From NCBI GenBank assembly GCA_004194705.1, contig SADC01001177.1:620001-684000 (forward strand): a stretch of DNA of 64,000 nt, in the 5' to 3' direction. The stretch comes from Ditylenchus dipsaci. Lineage: Eukaryota; Nematoda; Chromadorea; Rhabditida; Anguinidae. This document shows, in pieces, positions 22,601-31,539 of this stretch. Under the pieces are notes generated by a model, which saw only the letters and a list, made by a program, of their open reading frames with translations, did no database searches and was not told the origin of the DNA. The stretch's first letter is position 1. Every line of letters starts with the position of its first letter. A program made the translations under genes and the position numbers.

Positions 22601-24530
22601 GCCAAGTAAAGTCTAGCCATAATAATTTCTAATTGTTTTTTTATGCCCATTATAAATTATGTTATATTTACGTTACCGTAAAACCTCTAATAATCCGGCC
22701 CCCCTATAGTTAACGTTTTTCAAATTTGTTTTGCTTTTTTAACCCTAACACTATTTATTGTTCTGAACATACGACCACTCATTTTTTAGAGCTCGACGAT
22801 CTGGGGTGGAGGCCAACCCTACTAGAGAACTCATACTCTTTGGGAGGGTGCACTTCAACTTTTACGGACTTGACTAGTGAATGGTTCTAAATGGGCAGTA
22901 CTTTTTTCACCAAATTTTGCTTCTTCTTATACCTTATATCTTTTTAAATCCTAAAATTACTAAATATGTTTCAAAAAATAAATTCGAAAAGTAAAAGTGT
23001 AGACCCGTAAACTGAAGACCCATGAACTAACTTTGAGACACATGACCTAATATCATTGTCTTTTTATATGTGTAAGCGCTCTATTTCACCCCCATCGAAT
23101 CTTTGTTGCCACCAGTCCTGTGTGATTCTCTTGCTCCTTCTTGAAAAAAATTATGGAGGTTAGAACGGGAATTAGAGAACAAGCAAATATTTCGAAAGGC
23201 AGAAGTAGCAGCCAAAAAATAGGAGCAAATTTTCAAAAAGACGTGAGCAGAAGCAAGAATAGGCGCAAAAAATTGACTTTATGCAAGAATGGTCGCCATC
23301 CACTTTCGCCGAAAGCTTATTATTACTATCATTATTATAATAAGCACAGCAATTTGGGAAATTGGGAAACCACCCTAATTATGTCAATAATTTTTGCTAT
23401 TAATTTTTTATATGCATTCAAAATTTGAATTTTATCAAATATTTTATGCTAATCTATGGTCCACAATGAATGATTATGGCTAACTTGTCTGAATTGGCAA
23501 GGTCAAGCAACATTCGGCTCGACTAGCCGATAATGCGAAATTTTCAATTGATTCTACAGTCAACTCCCGATTTAGTGTACACCCTAAACGTTCGTTCCCG
23601 CCTAGAGTCCAACACATTTTTATCCCCGATTTTTGAAATCCTTTGTCAGTTCTGATTCGTAAGTCTAGTCCGAAATTTCGCAAGGATTCCGATTTCGCCG
23701 ATAGTTTCTAAAAAAATACTTCAGATTTGCATTTAGACCCGCAGCCCCCGATTTAATCTACAGTCGACTCTCGATTTAGTGTGCACCGGATTTAGTGTAC
23801 ACCTCAGTTTAGTGTACCCCTGGATTAAATTATTTTGGCCGGCGGTTAATTAAAATGACTAGAATGAACGCTCGATTTAGTGTACACCTGGAGCCGGTCC
23901 CCAGGGTGTACACTAAACCGGGAGTTGACTGTATCAGTTCCAGCTCAAATTTTAATTTCACAAATTCTTGTGCATATTTCAAAAATTAAAACTTTGAGTG
24001 ATTGGTCTTTTGGATGGTTAAATGATTTTGAGTGCAATTGCACAGACTTACAGTCGGTCTGTCCACTTCTTTATCATTGCCAACGCCACACTGTCCAAAC
24101 CTATTTCTACCCCAGCTGAACAAAAGCCCCTCAGTGGTGAGGAGCAGGGCATGTTCAGTGCCACACTGCACCGATTTCGCCTGCACAAAAGTGATCAAAT
24201 TCTGATTTACTATAAAAAAAAATATCCAAAAACCTCATACTCCCTCGTGTTGCCACTAGGTTTAGGCAGGACCACAGCCTTAGGTATGAGCACACAGCTA
24301 GCAGCCGATGATTTGTTGATCTGTGACCTTTTCTGCTGCTTTAGTGGAGATGAATTGGGATGGGGTGAAGCAAGGCTACCCTTTTTACGTTTCCTTGTCT
24401 CTTCATTCTTCAGCCTTAGATTGCCGGCAGAAAAGTCACCCCAAAAAAGAGCTTGGCCTTCATCTACAACAGCGGCAGAACAGTTGGATCCGGAGGAGAG
24501 CTTTGGTTGCAAATCAACGTTCTGGCTCTC
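13094..24530 (-). CDS. RCC1-repeat protein, 3' part of gene (seven exons found)
   Basis: Exons read on the minus strand: 24234-24530, 24052-24180, (one not found), 21310-21478, 19994-20524, 18587-18808, 18256-18543, 13094-13697. They encode about six RCC1 blades, each with the family signature of a small-residue/His strand followed by G-x-(L/V)-(Y/F)-x-W-G, then a helical tail and a stop. RCC1 propellers commonly act as exchange factors or scaffolds for small GTPases. All joins keep phase except 24052 to 21478, where a small exon starting in phase 0 and ending in phase 1 is missing. The first exon has no Met, so coding continues upstream, possibly into the helical gene at 31.8-44.9 kb. Claret/GLO-4-type Rab exchange factors are one candidate family; that is inference, not recognition. 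Confidence 0.85.
14021..16080. mobile_element. Two-kilobase foldback built on GGTGCAAAT words
   Basis: Both arms of about 320 bases are arrays of ggtgcaaa(aaa) and its complement, ending in gatatggattttt / aaaaatccatatcc. Shared blocks include attgaattttatttggtgca and cgtttttgcccatc. It fills most of the RCC1 gene's last intron. A smaller hAT-like element is nested at 15474-15632. Confidence 0.78.
15474..15632. mobile_element. Word-array element with 8-base duplication CTGTTAAT
   Basis: Ends TGCTAGGGGACA / TGTCCCCTAGCC. The direct repeat CTGTTAAT flanks it (15466-15473, 15633-15640). The interior is seven or so copies of the word TTTGGAAAAATGTCG. Confidence 0.82.
16985..18012. mobile_element. 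Nested foldback: CTCGCCAACGGCGAA words
   Basis: Outer arms (17000-17120 and 17815-18005) are runs of a(c)tcgccaa(c/t)ggc and their complement. Inner arms (17215-17400 and 17540-17720) match nearly base for base around gggtatc(c/t)agataccct. The centre (17400-17540) carries tatgatcaatag hairpins. It lies within the last RCC1 intron. Confidence 0.75.
18256..18543 (-). CDS. RCC1 gene exon: helical segment after the propeller
   Basis: A 288-base exon (2 + 285 + 1). It follows the 43-base intron and reads ALAISKEDLEAQTMNHL onward, with an amphipathic helical stretch KVFLAAEMHLLAGDLLHALD. It ends in a Ser/Pro/Thr-rich linker before donor CAAG|GTTTGT. Phase 1 at the end matches the GT that opens the 13.7 kb exon. 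No named domain recognised. Confidence 0.85.
18587..18808 (-). CDS. RCC1 gene exon: last blade
   Basis: A 222-base exon with acceptor aattttgcag. The split codon joins to the preceding exon to give ARNSTTAVAADGRVYVWGRN, then DKNQLGLGILKKP, an unmistakable RCC1 blade. The donor is CACAAAG|GTTGCA, opening a 43-base intron (18544-18586). The same exon is duplicated in decayed form at 2225-2408. Confidence 0.92.
18910..19596. mobile_element. GAGCCA/TGGCTCG word-array foldback, 8-base duplication
   Basis: Ends CAGTGTTGT / ACAACACTG match the classical hAT CAGTGTTG type, flanked by TGCACAAC on both sides (18902-18909, 19597-19604). The arms repeat ggctcgcgagcc-like words in both orientations. It lies about 100 bases upstream of an RCC1 exon, in an intron. 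A TA-type palindrome is nested at 19181-19322. Confidence 0.86.
19181..19322. mobile_element. Palindromic MITE with ACCGTAAATCCTCTAATAG ends
   Basis: Near-perfect inverted ends, taccgtaaatcctctaatag and the complement. The same ACCGTA...TCTAATA(A/G) end type occurs at 1179, 22674, 33863, 42180, 51310, 54540 and 63683. Confidence 0.78.
19994..20524 (-). CDS. RCC1 gene exon: blades 4 and 5 (two apparent frame breaks)
   Basis: A 531-base exon, acceptor atttttag, donor TGTG|GTGAGT. Blade 4 has SGYFHGVAVSAKGDCLYEWG, then a long charged insert. Blade 5 has AGFNHSALITNTGELYTWGK. After that Lys the RCC1 reading (NLEMQLGHGN, then EPSLVVEPRGVKWVHVQC) jumps frame twice, at A5 runs 20091-20095 and 20058-20062. 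One extra A in each run restores the reading and makes the exon length fit both neighbouring phases. I take these as homopolymer under-calls rather than true lesions. Confidence 0.88.
20666..20825. mobile_element. CGGCGCTACTGTA-family MITE, right end worn
   Basis: The left end ttcggcgctactgtagg and a G-rich tail with tatattacagt(t/a)gc match 50755-51035, including the interior gacaacacgtaataatttca. Family also at 26795, 28913, 30381, 38464 and 56520. Confidence 0.7.
21310..21478 (-). CDS. RCC1 gene exon: blade 3
   Basis: A 169-base exon with acceptor tctattatttcag and donor TTAAG|GTAACA. It encodes GHYHSAFINEQEEVWMFGWG and then MYGQLARGDN, the usual RCC1 strand and loop pattern. It starts with two bases of a split codon and ends with two, matching the single base that opens the next exon. 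Confidence 0.92.
21595..21715. repeat. Dispersed repeat, GATGGGTTTCATTTTC end
   Basis: See 3320-3456 and 9580-9823. It lies between the blade 3 exon and the foldback at 21716. Confidence 0.6.
21716..22612. mobile_element. Foldback of about 900 bases, ACTTTACTTGG ends
   Basis: Inverted arms of about 255 bases, near identical (cgaggtgaatttttgaaaac, tttgccttggtccccaaggt, ggcgccttttgaattt). The loop has a hairpin of gcccctgcgccccc. Its sequence around 22340-22400 is the empty counterpart of the insertion at 5640-6102. Confidence 0.85.
22806..22920. repeat. Direct repeat with 25275-25387
   Basis: About 113 bases nearly identical to 25275-25387 (ggaggccaaccctactagag, gtgaatggttctaaatgggc); looser similarity runs to taaaattactaaatatgttt. 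The GGCCAACCCT start resembles the end of element 5640-6102. Confidence 0.8.
23331..23530. repeat. Worn fragment of the AAAGGACCATG foldback family
   Basis: taagcacagcaatttggg, accaccctaatt, gtcaataat and aagcaaca(t)tcggctcgac recall 10267-10637, in order. Confidence 0.6.
23555..23933. mobile_element. TA-target foldback, CAGTCAACTCCCGATTTAGTG ends
   Basis: Ends tacagtcaactcccgattta and its near-complement flank the element. A second end-like sequence is internal at 23759. The word gatttagtgtacacc is repeated. Related in design to 571, 30173, 45750 and 60237. Confidence 0.75.
24052..24180 (-). CDS. RCC1 gene exon: blade 2
   Basis: A 129-base exon (43 codons) between acceptor ttttgtgcag and a strong donor ACT|GTAAGT. 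It contains a textbook RCC1 blade, CGTEHALLLTTEGLLFSWG, followed by GRNRFGQCGVGN. Phase 0 at both ends. The following exon at 21310-21478 starts in phase 1, so a short exon in between is missing from this model. Confidence 0.92.
24234..24530 (-). CDS. RCC1 gene exon: first blade plus basic linker
   Basis: A 297-base exon (99 codons, phase 0 to phase 0). The acceptor is tgtcatttag at its upstream edge and the donor is GAG|GTTTTT. Near the start it carries a degenerate blade, CSAAVVDEGQALFWGDF. A Lys/Arg/Ser-rich linker of about 50 residues follows, probably a loop between blades. There is no Met, so it cannot be the first coding exon. It is separated from the next exon by a 53-base intron (24181-24233). 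Confidence 0.85.
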
Positions 24531-24756
24531 CTAAATGACATTAATAGAATCTTTATCAAAGTTATTAATCAAGGTTTTCCAAAAAAAATTCTTAAATGCA
24601 GCTAGAATCTTGATATTGGCTAGTTGCATCAAGAGGATACACACTACTTCCTTTTATTAATAAAAAATCTTGCTATGAAAATGCAAAGGTTTCGCATTAG
24701 GCTCTATTCATAGCAACGTGGTGCGCAGAACAGATAAATTTACCTATCAGATTAAA

Positions 24757-25020
24757 GGGGGGGGGACACTTGGGGGGTTGAGAAATGGGTTTGTCAACCT
24801 GATGAAAAACCCATAAATGGGTTGCAAAAAGATTTTACTTATAAAATTAATTTTGTGATTTTATGATGGGTTTCACTACGTTATTCGACAATATTTAGTG
24901 AAACCCATCATAAAATCACATAAATAGTTTTATATATAAAATCTTTTTGCAACCCATTTATGGGTTTTTCACCAGCTTGACAAACCCATTTCTCAACCCC
25001 CCAAGTGTCCCCCCCCCTTA
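24757..25020. repeat. Near-perfect 264-base palindrome
   Basis: Arms of about 120 bases: ggacacttggggggttgaga and its complement at the ends, tgggtttttca and gatgggtttcac inside. The centre is ttattcgacaatattta. Confidence 0.82.
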
Positions 25021-25274
25021 AAATTCAAATTGTTTTTATCTGACAGATAAAAATTATCTGCCAGATAAAATTTTATTGGTCAGACAAAATTCGTGTTTTA
25101 AATAAAAATCAATATAAAATTAAAAAATGGGTTTCACACTTGCAAATCTATAGAAATTACCAAGAATAATAATGGCTGAAAAATTTAATGGGTTTCGCCA
25201 AAAATCCTGGCTGAAAAATTTTGAAACCATTAACTAATTTAATCACTACTTTTATTGAAAAATTCTTTATGCAA

Positions 25275-25387
25275 GTGGAGGCCAACCCTACTAGAGAACT
25301 CATACTCTTTGGGAGGGTGCACTTCAACTTTTACGGACTCGACTAGTGAATGGTTCTAAATGGGCAGTACTTTTTTCACCAAATTTA
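25275..25387. repeat. Direct repeat with 22806-22920
   Basis: See 22806-22920. Confidence 0.8.
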
Positions 25388-25520
25388 CTTCTTTTTGCAT
25401 CAAATTTACATCAAATTTATTTTAAATTCTAAAATTACTAAATATGTTTCGCATCTCTAAAATGCAAGTGTGGAACCCATTTTTTATTTAATATTGATTT
25501 AAATTTAAAATTCGAATTTC

Positions 25521-26223
25521 GGCTGTAGGAACTTTCGTAAGAAGCATTTTCGTAAGAAACATTTGCGTAACAGCGAAAATTCGTAAGAAACTTTTTCGTA
25601 AAAGCGAATTTTCGTAACGAATTTCTTTCGTAAGAAGAAATAATCGAAATTTTTTCACTTTTAATCAATTTTTCTAATTCAGGGTTTCATCTGGTTTATT
25701 TGTTTTGGCTTTCTGTCACTGTTTGACACTTCGAACAGTTAATTATATGACTATTAAAGGTATGAGCACAAAAGTTGGTAAGCATAGGTCATATGACTGA
25801 AAATTTTGATAATTAGTTGACTGCCCGGTTTTTCATCCGTTAGGAGACCAGCAGAAATACCCAAAAGCATGGTGAAAAACTCCGAGCTAGAATTCATATG
25901 TTATATACTACACATAGCTATTTCCCATCAGTGGCATGTATGGTGCAGTAGGTAAGTTGATGGGATGAATTTTTTTCACCAGTGGTTCGATTCCACCCTC
26001 TGACTGTTTCATTTTTTCTTGACTATTTTTGGTCAAAACATCACAGAAGCTATAAGAAACATCAAAGGAGGATCAAAAAGCAAAAAAAGCAACTTAACAT
26101 ATCACTAATGTTACTGAAAACCGCGTTACGAAAGAGCTTGTTACGAAAATTCGCTGTTACGAAAAAGTTTCTTACGAATTTTCGCTCTTACGAAATTGTC
26201 TTGTTACGAAAGTTCCTACAGCC
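25521..26223. mobile_element. TTCGTAA word-array foldback, unit 1 copy
   Basis: Ends GGCTGTAGGAACTTTCG / CGAAAGTTCCTACAGCC, flanked by CGAATTTC and CGAATTTT (7 of 8 identical). The arms repeat ttcgtaagaa and its complement. The interior has a tRNA-like core at 25935-26008. Confidence 0.8.
25935..26008 (+). repeat. tRNA-like core, unit 1
   Basis: TGGTGCAGTAGGTAAGTTG resembles an A box region and GGTTCGATTCCACC a B box, about 40 bases apart, closed by a degenerate acceptor stem. Read as a tRNA-derived repeat and not a functional gene. Confidence 0.5.
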
Positions 26224-26794
26224 CGAATTTTATATGACCGATAAAATTTCATCTCTCAGATAAAATTTTATCTGGCACATAAATTTTTATCTGTCAGATA
26301 AAAACAATTTAAATTTTATCTGATGGATAAATTTATCGGTTCAGATAAATTTATCTGTTCTGCGCACCACGCATAGCAAGGTTCAAATTGTGTACCCATT
26401 TTTAGCGAGCCTCCGAAATTTCTAATGTTTTTATCGAAACCTGACTGTGTCTTAATCTCATCTGGTAAACCAAGTAATAGGGATATTAATTTAAAGTTAT
26501 AAATTTTTCATAACAAATCCTGCTGCTACAAGCAATTACAATCCAGTTTTTAACTATGCGTGCGTCTCGTAGGGTTGACATTCAGGTAGGACAGCGGTCA
26601 AGAACCCGTACGAATTCCTATTTGATATTGCGGGAATTAGATAAATTTCATTACTTTTTGAGTGAGAAATCGGGAGACTCATGGAATTACTGTTTAGAGT
26701 ATCAAAAGAATTACGAGTGCTTGGAGACCTTTGTATACGGTAATTGAAAAGTTAAGTGACTATACAAACTAAACAACGGCTTTTTGATGTGCTA

Positions 26795-26879
26795 TAGAAA
26801 TTTTGGCGCTACCGGAGTAAAAAATTTCATTGGGAGGGGGGGGGGTATACTCCGGTAGGGTCGAAATTTTCTATACCAT
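26795..26879. mobile_element. Short CGCTACCGGAGTA palindromic MITE, unit 1
   Basis: tatagaaattttggcgctac pairs with the complement of its right end, around a G run. The GGCGCTAC core puts it near the CGGCGCTACTGTA family. Confidence 0.7.
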
Positions 26880-27054
26880 AAATATTTCAAATTCAAGCAT
26901 AGATAAAAATTAAAATTGGAAACCCGCCAGGACACTGAGTTTTCAATTGTTTAACTGAATTTTGAACAAGATCCTAGTAGCAAATACTCCTCACAAAAAT
27001 TCCCCTTACGAAACCTCATGAATAAGTATTGTTTGGGTCTATGCCGAAGTTTTC

Positions 27055-27425
27055 GAACAAGCAAATATATCTTTCAGGTGATCTTTTTTCTGGGGCAAAC
27101 TTACTTTTTTACGGAAAATTTACTTCGGAGCAAATTTACTTTTTTGGGGCAAATATACTGTTTTTTTGGGACAGAAATACTTTTTTAAGGCAAATCTATT
27201 TTTTTATTGGGCAAATTTTTCTCATTTCTGGGACGATTTTTTTTCATAAAAGTTCCATGGAAAAAGGTAAATTTGCCCCAGAAAAGAGAAAAATTTGTTC
27301 CAAAAAAAAATAAATTTGCTCCAATAGAATATATTTGTCCCAAAAAGGTATATTTGCTCCGAAAAAAGTAAATTCACCCAAAGTTGATTTGCCCCTAAAA
27401 AGTAAATTCACCACGTAAATTCACA
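27055..27425. repeat. GGGGCAAATTTACTT word array and foldback, unit 1
   Basis: About ten words of the type ggagcaaatttactttt on the left and their complements (agtaaatttgccccagaaaa) on the right. The copy in unit 2 is at 29173-29545. Confidence 0.75.
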
Positions 27426-27640
27426 CAGGATTACGTATGTCTTTTTGAGATTGATATTTCGACAAATTCGACAAACATTCGAACTTCTTTATAAGCTACA
27501 CTCCATATAAGCTACACCTCCTTATAAGCTACACCTGAGTCCGGTCCCAAATAGGGTATGTTCCGTAAAATATACCCCCTATATAAGCTACACCTCTCTA
27601 TAAGCTACATCTAGGATCGTAAATTTAAAATTCGAATTTC

Positions 27641-28340
27641 GGCTGTAGGAACTTTCGTAAGAAGCATTTTCGTAAGAAACATTTGCGTAACAGCGAAAAT
27701 TCGTAAGAAACTTTTTCGTAAAAGCGAATTTTCGTAACGAATTTCTTTCGTAAGAAGAAATAATCGAAATTTTTTCACTTTTAATCAATTTTTCTAATTC
27801 AGGGTTTCATCTGGTTTATTTGTTTTGGCTTTCTGTCACTGTTTGACACTTCGAACAGTTAATTATATGACTATTAAAGGTATGAGCACAAAAGTTGGTA
27901 AGCATAGGTCATATGACTGAAAATTTTGATAATTAGTTGACTGCCCGGTTTTTCATCCGTTAGGAGACCAGCAGAAATACCCAAAAGCATGGTGAAAAAC
28001 TCCGAGCTAGAATTCATATGTTATATACTACACATAGCTATTTCCCATCAGTGGCATGTATGGTGCAGTAGGTAAGTTGATGGATGAATTTTTTCACCAG
28101 TGGTTCGATTCCACCCTCTGACTGTTTCATTTTTTCTTGACTATTTTTGGTCAAAACATCACAGAAGCTATAAGAAACATCAAAGGAGGATCAAAAGCAA
28201 AAAAAGCAACTTAACATATCACTAATGTTACTGAAAACCGCGTTACGAAAGAGCTTGTTACGAAAATTCGCTGTTACGAAAAAGTTTCTTACGAATTTTC
28301 GCTCTTACGAAATTGTCTTGTTACGAAAGTTCCTACAGCC
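27641..28340. mobile_element. TTCGTAA word-array foldback, unit 2 copy
   Basis: Second copy of 25521-26223, carried by the tandem duplication. Its left flank TSD-like bases are the same because the whole unit was copied. Confidence 0.8.
28052..28124 (+). repeat. tRNA-like core, unit 2
   Basis: Copy of 25935-26008 with a one-base deletion in each of two homopolymers. Confidence 0.5.
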
Positions 28341-28912
28341 CGAATTTTATATGACCGATAAAATTTCATCTCTCAGATAAAATTTTATCTGGCACATAAA
28401 TTTTTATCTGTCAGATAAAAACAATTTAAATTTTATCTGATGGATAAATTTATCGGTTCAGATAAATTTATCTGTTCTGCGCACCACGCATAGCAAGGTT
28501 CAAATTGTGTACCCATTTTTAGCGAGCCTCCGAAATTTCTAATGTTTTTATCGAAACCTGACTGTGTCTTAATCTCATCTGGTAAACCAAGTAATAGGGA
28601 TATTAATTTAAAGTTATAAATTTTTTCATAACAAATCCTGCTGCTACAAGCAATTACAATCCAGTTTTTAACTATGCGTGCGTCTCGTAGGGTTGACATT
28701 CAGGTAGGACAGCGGTCAAGAACCCGTACGAATTCCTATTTGATATTGCGGGAATTAGATAAATTTCATTACTTTTTGAGTGAGAAATCGGGAGACTCAT
28801 GGAATTACTGTTTAGAGTATCAAAAGAATTACGAGTGCTTGGAGACCTTTGTATACGGTAATTGAAAAGTTAAGTGACTATACAAACTAAACAACGGCTT
28901 TTTGATGTGCTA

Positions 28913-28996
28913 TAGAAATTTTGGCGCTACCGGAGTAAAAAATTTCATTTGGGAGGGGGGGGTATACTCCGGTAGGGTCGAAATTTTCTATACCAT
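28913..28996. mobile_element. Short CGCTACCGGAGTA palindromic MITE, unit 2
   Basis: Copy of 26795-26879; the G run is shorter. Confidence 0.7.
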
Positions 28997-29172
28997 AAAT
29001 ATTTCAAATTCAAGCATAGATAAAAATTAAAATTGGAAACCCGCCAGGACACTGAGTTTTCAATTGTTTAACTGAATTTTGAACAAGATCCTAGTAGCAA
29101 ATACTCCTCACAAAAATTCCCCTTACGAAACCTCATGAATAAGTATTGTTTGGGTCTATGCCGAAGTTTTCG

Positions 29173-29545
29173 AACAAGCAAATATATCTTTCAGGTGATC
29201 TTTTTTCTGGGGCAAACTTACTTTTTTACGGAAAATTTACTTCGGAGCAAATTTACTTTTTGGGGCAAATATACTGTTTTTTTTGGGACAGAAATACTTT
29301 TTAAGGCAAATCTATTTTTTTATTGGGCAAATTTTTCTCATTTCTGGGACGATTTTTTTTTCATAAAAGTTCCATGGAAAAAGGTAAATTTGCCCCAGAA
29401 AAGAGAAAAATTTGTTCCAAAAAAAAATAAATTTGCTCCAATAGAATATATTTGTCCCAAAAAGGTATATTTGCTCCGAAAAAAGTAAATTCACCCAAAG
29501 TTGATTTGCCCCTAAAAAGTAAATTCACCACGTAAATTCACACAG
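29173..29545. repeat. GGGGCAAATTTACTT word array and foldback, unit 2
   Basis: Copy of 27055-27425. Confidence 0.75.
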
Positions 29546-29604
29546 GATTACGTATGTCTTTTTGAGATTGATATTTCGACAAATTCGACAAACATTCGAA
29601 CTTC

Positions 29605-29772
29605 TTTATAAGCTACACTCCATATAAGCTACACCTCCTTATAAGCTACACCTGAGTCCGGTCCCAAATAGGGTATGTTCCGTAAAATATACCCCCTATA
29701 TAAGCTACACCTCTCTATAAGCTACATCTAGGATCGGTCCCGAGGTGTAGCTTATAGACAAGTTTGACTGTA
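29605..29772. mobile_element. TATAAGCTACACC palindromic MITE
   Basis: Repeated tataagctacacc words and a right end ggtgtagcttatagacaagt. It ends tttgactgta, like the CAGTCAA class. The unit 1 copy (27490-27619) is cut off by the duplication junction. Confidence 0.65.
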
Positions 29773-29784
29773 TTGAGTTTTACA

Positions 29785-29900
29785 TACGAAATCTCTGCGA
29801 CTCGACGAATTCGACAGCACCATGCAGTAGTAACTAATAAAAAGCTAACCAATACCTTTTTGACAGGTTATATTGGCTTGTGTAATAAGTCTCCGGTTAA
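29785..29900. repeat. Diverged repeat shared with 31784-31850
   Basis: gaaatctctgcgactcgacg...ttcgacagcacc matches gaaatttctgcagctcgaca...tttgacaacacc at 31784. It is followed by an acggctttttgataggtta-type end also seen at 26771, 28889, 30991 and 49547. Confidence 0.5.
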
Positions 29901-30172
29901 GAAGAATTTTTGCTAAGGCACCAAAATGGGTTTCGTGAGATTTTATAAAAAAACAGTTTAAATATAAATTTTATAAAATATCAATTAATCTAAATTTTAG
30001 AATTCAAATATCAGAAGAAAAATTCAGAATTGAAACCTAACAAGCAGTTTAGCTGCGTTCATTCTCTAAAAAAATTTTTCTTCTGGAACCCACCAAGAAA
30101 TTAACTATACTTTTTGTAAAAAAACTTTTTGTTCTGAAGATGATGACCATCCCTTTTTAAGATACAGTCGAG

Positions 30173-30362
30173 TCTCGATTTAACGTACCCCCAATTTAAC
30201 GTACCCTTCGATTTAACGTACCCTTCGATTTAACGTACCCCTAGGGCCGGTCCCTCCAATAATAAACTCCGTCAAATTTACCCCCGATATAACGTACCCC
30301 TCGATTTAACGTACCCCTAGGGCCGGTCCCCAGGGGGTACGTTAAATCGAGACTCGACTGTA
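30173..30362. mobile_element. TA-target foldback, TACAGTCGAGTCTCGATTTA ends
   Basis: Perfect inverted ends of at least 25 bases. The word gatttaacgtacccc is repeated about six times. The right half contains ggccggtcccc(a)gggg, as in the related element at 23555. Confidence 0.85.
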
Positions 30363-30380
30363 GGACTTATTAGACAACCT

Positions 30381-30513
30381 AGCGCTACTGTAGTATACAA
30401 TCACCCCCCCCCCCCCCCGAAAAAAATCCCTCCTGTAATATAGCGGGGGGGTGTGTGTGTATGTTACAGTAGCTTTTTTGGGGGGGGGGGGTATATATTA
30501 CAGTAGCGTCGAC
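30381..30513. mobile_element. CGCTACTGTAGTATA palindromic MITE
   Basis: Ends agcgctactgta / tacagtagcgtc around C and G homopolymer runs. Family at 20666, 38464, 50755 and 56520. Confidence 0.75.
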
Positions 30514-30538
30514 AACCCAATACATTTAAAACACTATG

Positions 30539-30818
30539 TTGGCCTCACTTGCAGACAAGATTTTTGCAGATGAAGCTTTGAAAACGAGATTTTGCGGATC
30601 AAATCTTGCGGACGCAACAAAAGCGTACGCAAGATTTGCGGCCGAGGGTTTGCAGACGATATATATATACATAAATAAATCTATCTCATCCGCGTGATTC
30701 TCTTAAATCTCAGTCGCATTCACAGTCCGGAAAATTTCGTCCGCAAGTATTAATCAGCAAAAGTTGGTCCGCAAGTATAACGTCCGCTAAATTTGGTGCG
30801 CAAGTGAGGCCAACCCCA
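30539..30818. mobile_element. Foldback with GTTGGCCTCACTTGC ends
   Basis: Perfect 15-base inverted ends. The interior repeats words like gcggacgcaag / cttgcggac in both orientations. No clear target duplication. Confidence 0.75.
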
Positions 30819-30851
30819 AAAAGTCTTGTTAACGCAAGAATTTCTAGACAA

Positions 30852-31020
30852 CCCAATAGGTACATTTTGTCGGTTGGTGAAAAATTGGAAGATTCACTGC
30901 ATTACTGTACAAAGTGTCCCAAGAATTATAACGAAATTGAAGCGTTTTATCCGGTTATCGGATAACTCCGGCAATCAAGCAAATTTACTAATGGCTTTTT
31001 GATAGGTTATACATTTAAAA
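30852..31020. repeat. Diverged copy of the 26.6 / 28.7 kb coding-like segment
   Basis: Reads LSVGEKLEDSLHYCTKCPKN in the plus frame, aligned with LSEKSGDSWNYCLEYQKN at 26659 and 28777, and ends with the same ctttttgat(a/g)(g/t)g(t/c)tata. It may be an old exon-bearing repeat. Confidence 0.45.
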
Positions 31021-31254
31021 AATTCTTAAAACTCGAAATTTTTTTTTTGTGTTACAGAATTTAAATTTTATAAAGAAAAGCTTAAAATTGGAAAGCTATT
31101 TTTGTTTTTTCGCCACTTTGTAATTCTTCAGTCAAATATCCTTTTGAAACTTATTAAGGAATTTCATTCAAATGTTTTGAGATGCATCAGAGCCATTTGA
31201 GACCCATTTTTACTCTGGGTCTTTGCCACGCTTTTCCGAAAAATGAATATCTTT

Positions 31255-31493
31255 TTTAAAGGACCATGCCCGTGCGTTCAAATTGTCCCCCGCCAATTCA
31301 AATTTTTTTCCTGATCATTCAACTTCTGTGCGGATTTTTTACTTGTTTTCTGACTAAAATAAGGGCTATAATTCAATTTTAGGTATGCTTTTGTTAGAAA
31401 CCAAGTTGAAAAATCCATACAAAGTTTGATGATTTGGAAAAAATTTGAATTGCCGGGAGACAATCGTGGACGTAGACGGGCGTGGTTCTTTAA
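31255..31493. mobile_element. Foldback of the AAAGGACCATGCCCGTGCG family
   Basis: Ends tttaaaggaccatgcccgtg and its complement. It shares gccaattcaaattttttt and gttagaaaccaagttgaaaa with 4945-5186. Confidence 0.75.
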
Positions 31494-31539
31494 GCACAAA
31501 TTGGAGATTCAAAACTTAATTTTTTCGATAAGCTGAATA

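Larger units (their letters stand above)
24717..26371. mobile_element. CAGATAAAA word-array foldback, 8-base duplication CATAGCAA
   Basis: Ends CGTGGTGCGCAGAACAG / CTGTTCTGCGCACCACG are perfect, flanked by CATAGCAA (24709-24716, 26372-26379). The arms are runs of cagataaaattttatctg. Nested inside are a palindrome at 24757-25020, a direct-repeat segment at 25275 and the TTCGTAA element at 25521-26223. A duplicated right end sits at 28345-28488. Confidence 0.85.
25501..29736. repeat. Tandem duplication, two units of about 2.1 kb
   Basis: Unit 1 spans 25501-27619 and unit 2 27621-29736. They are identical by eye apart from length changes in homopolymers (for example tggg/tgg near 25961/28081, G runs at 26833/28952). 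Unit 2 alone runs on into the completed MITE end at 29737-29772. Either a very recent duplication or an assembly artefact. Confidence 0.9.

Noticed and set aside
25501..29736. CRISPR-like array
   Set aside because: The spaced short repeats here are inverted as well as direct, spacers are not of constant length, and the setting is eukaryotic.
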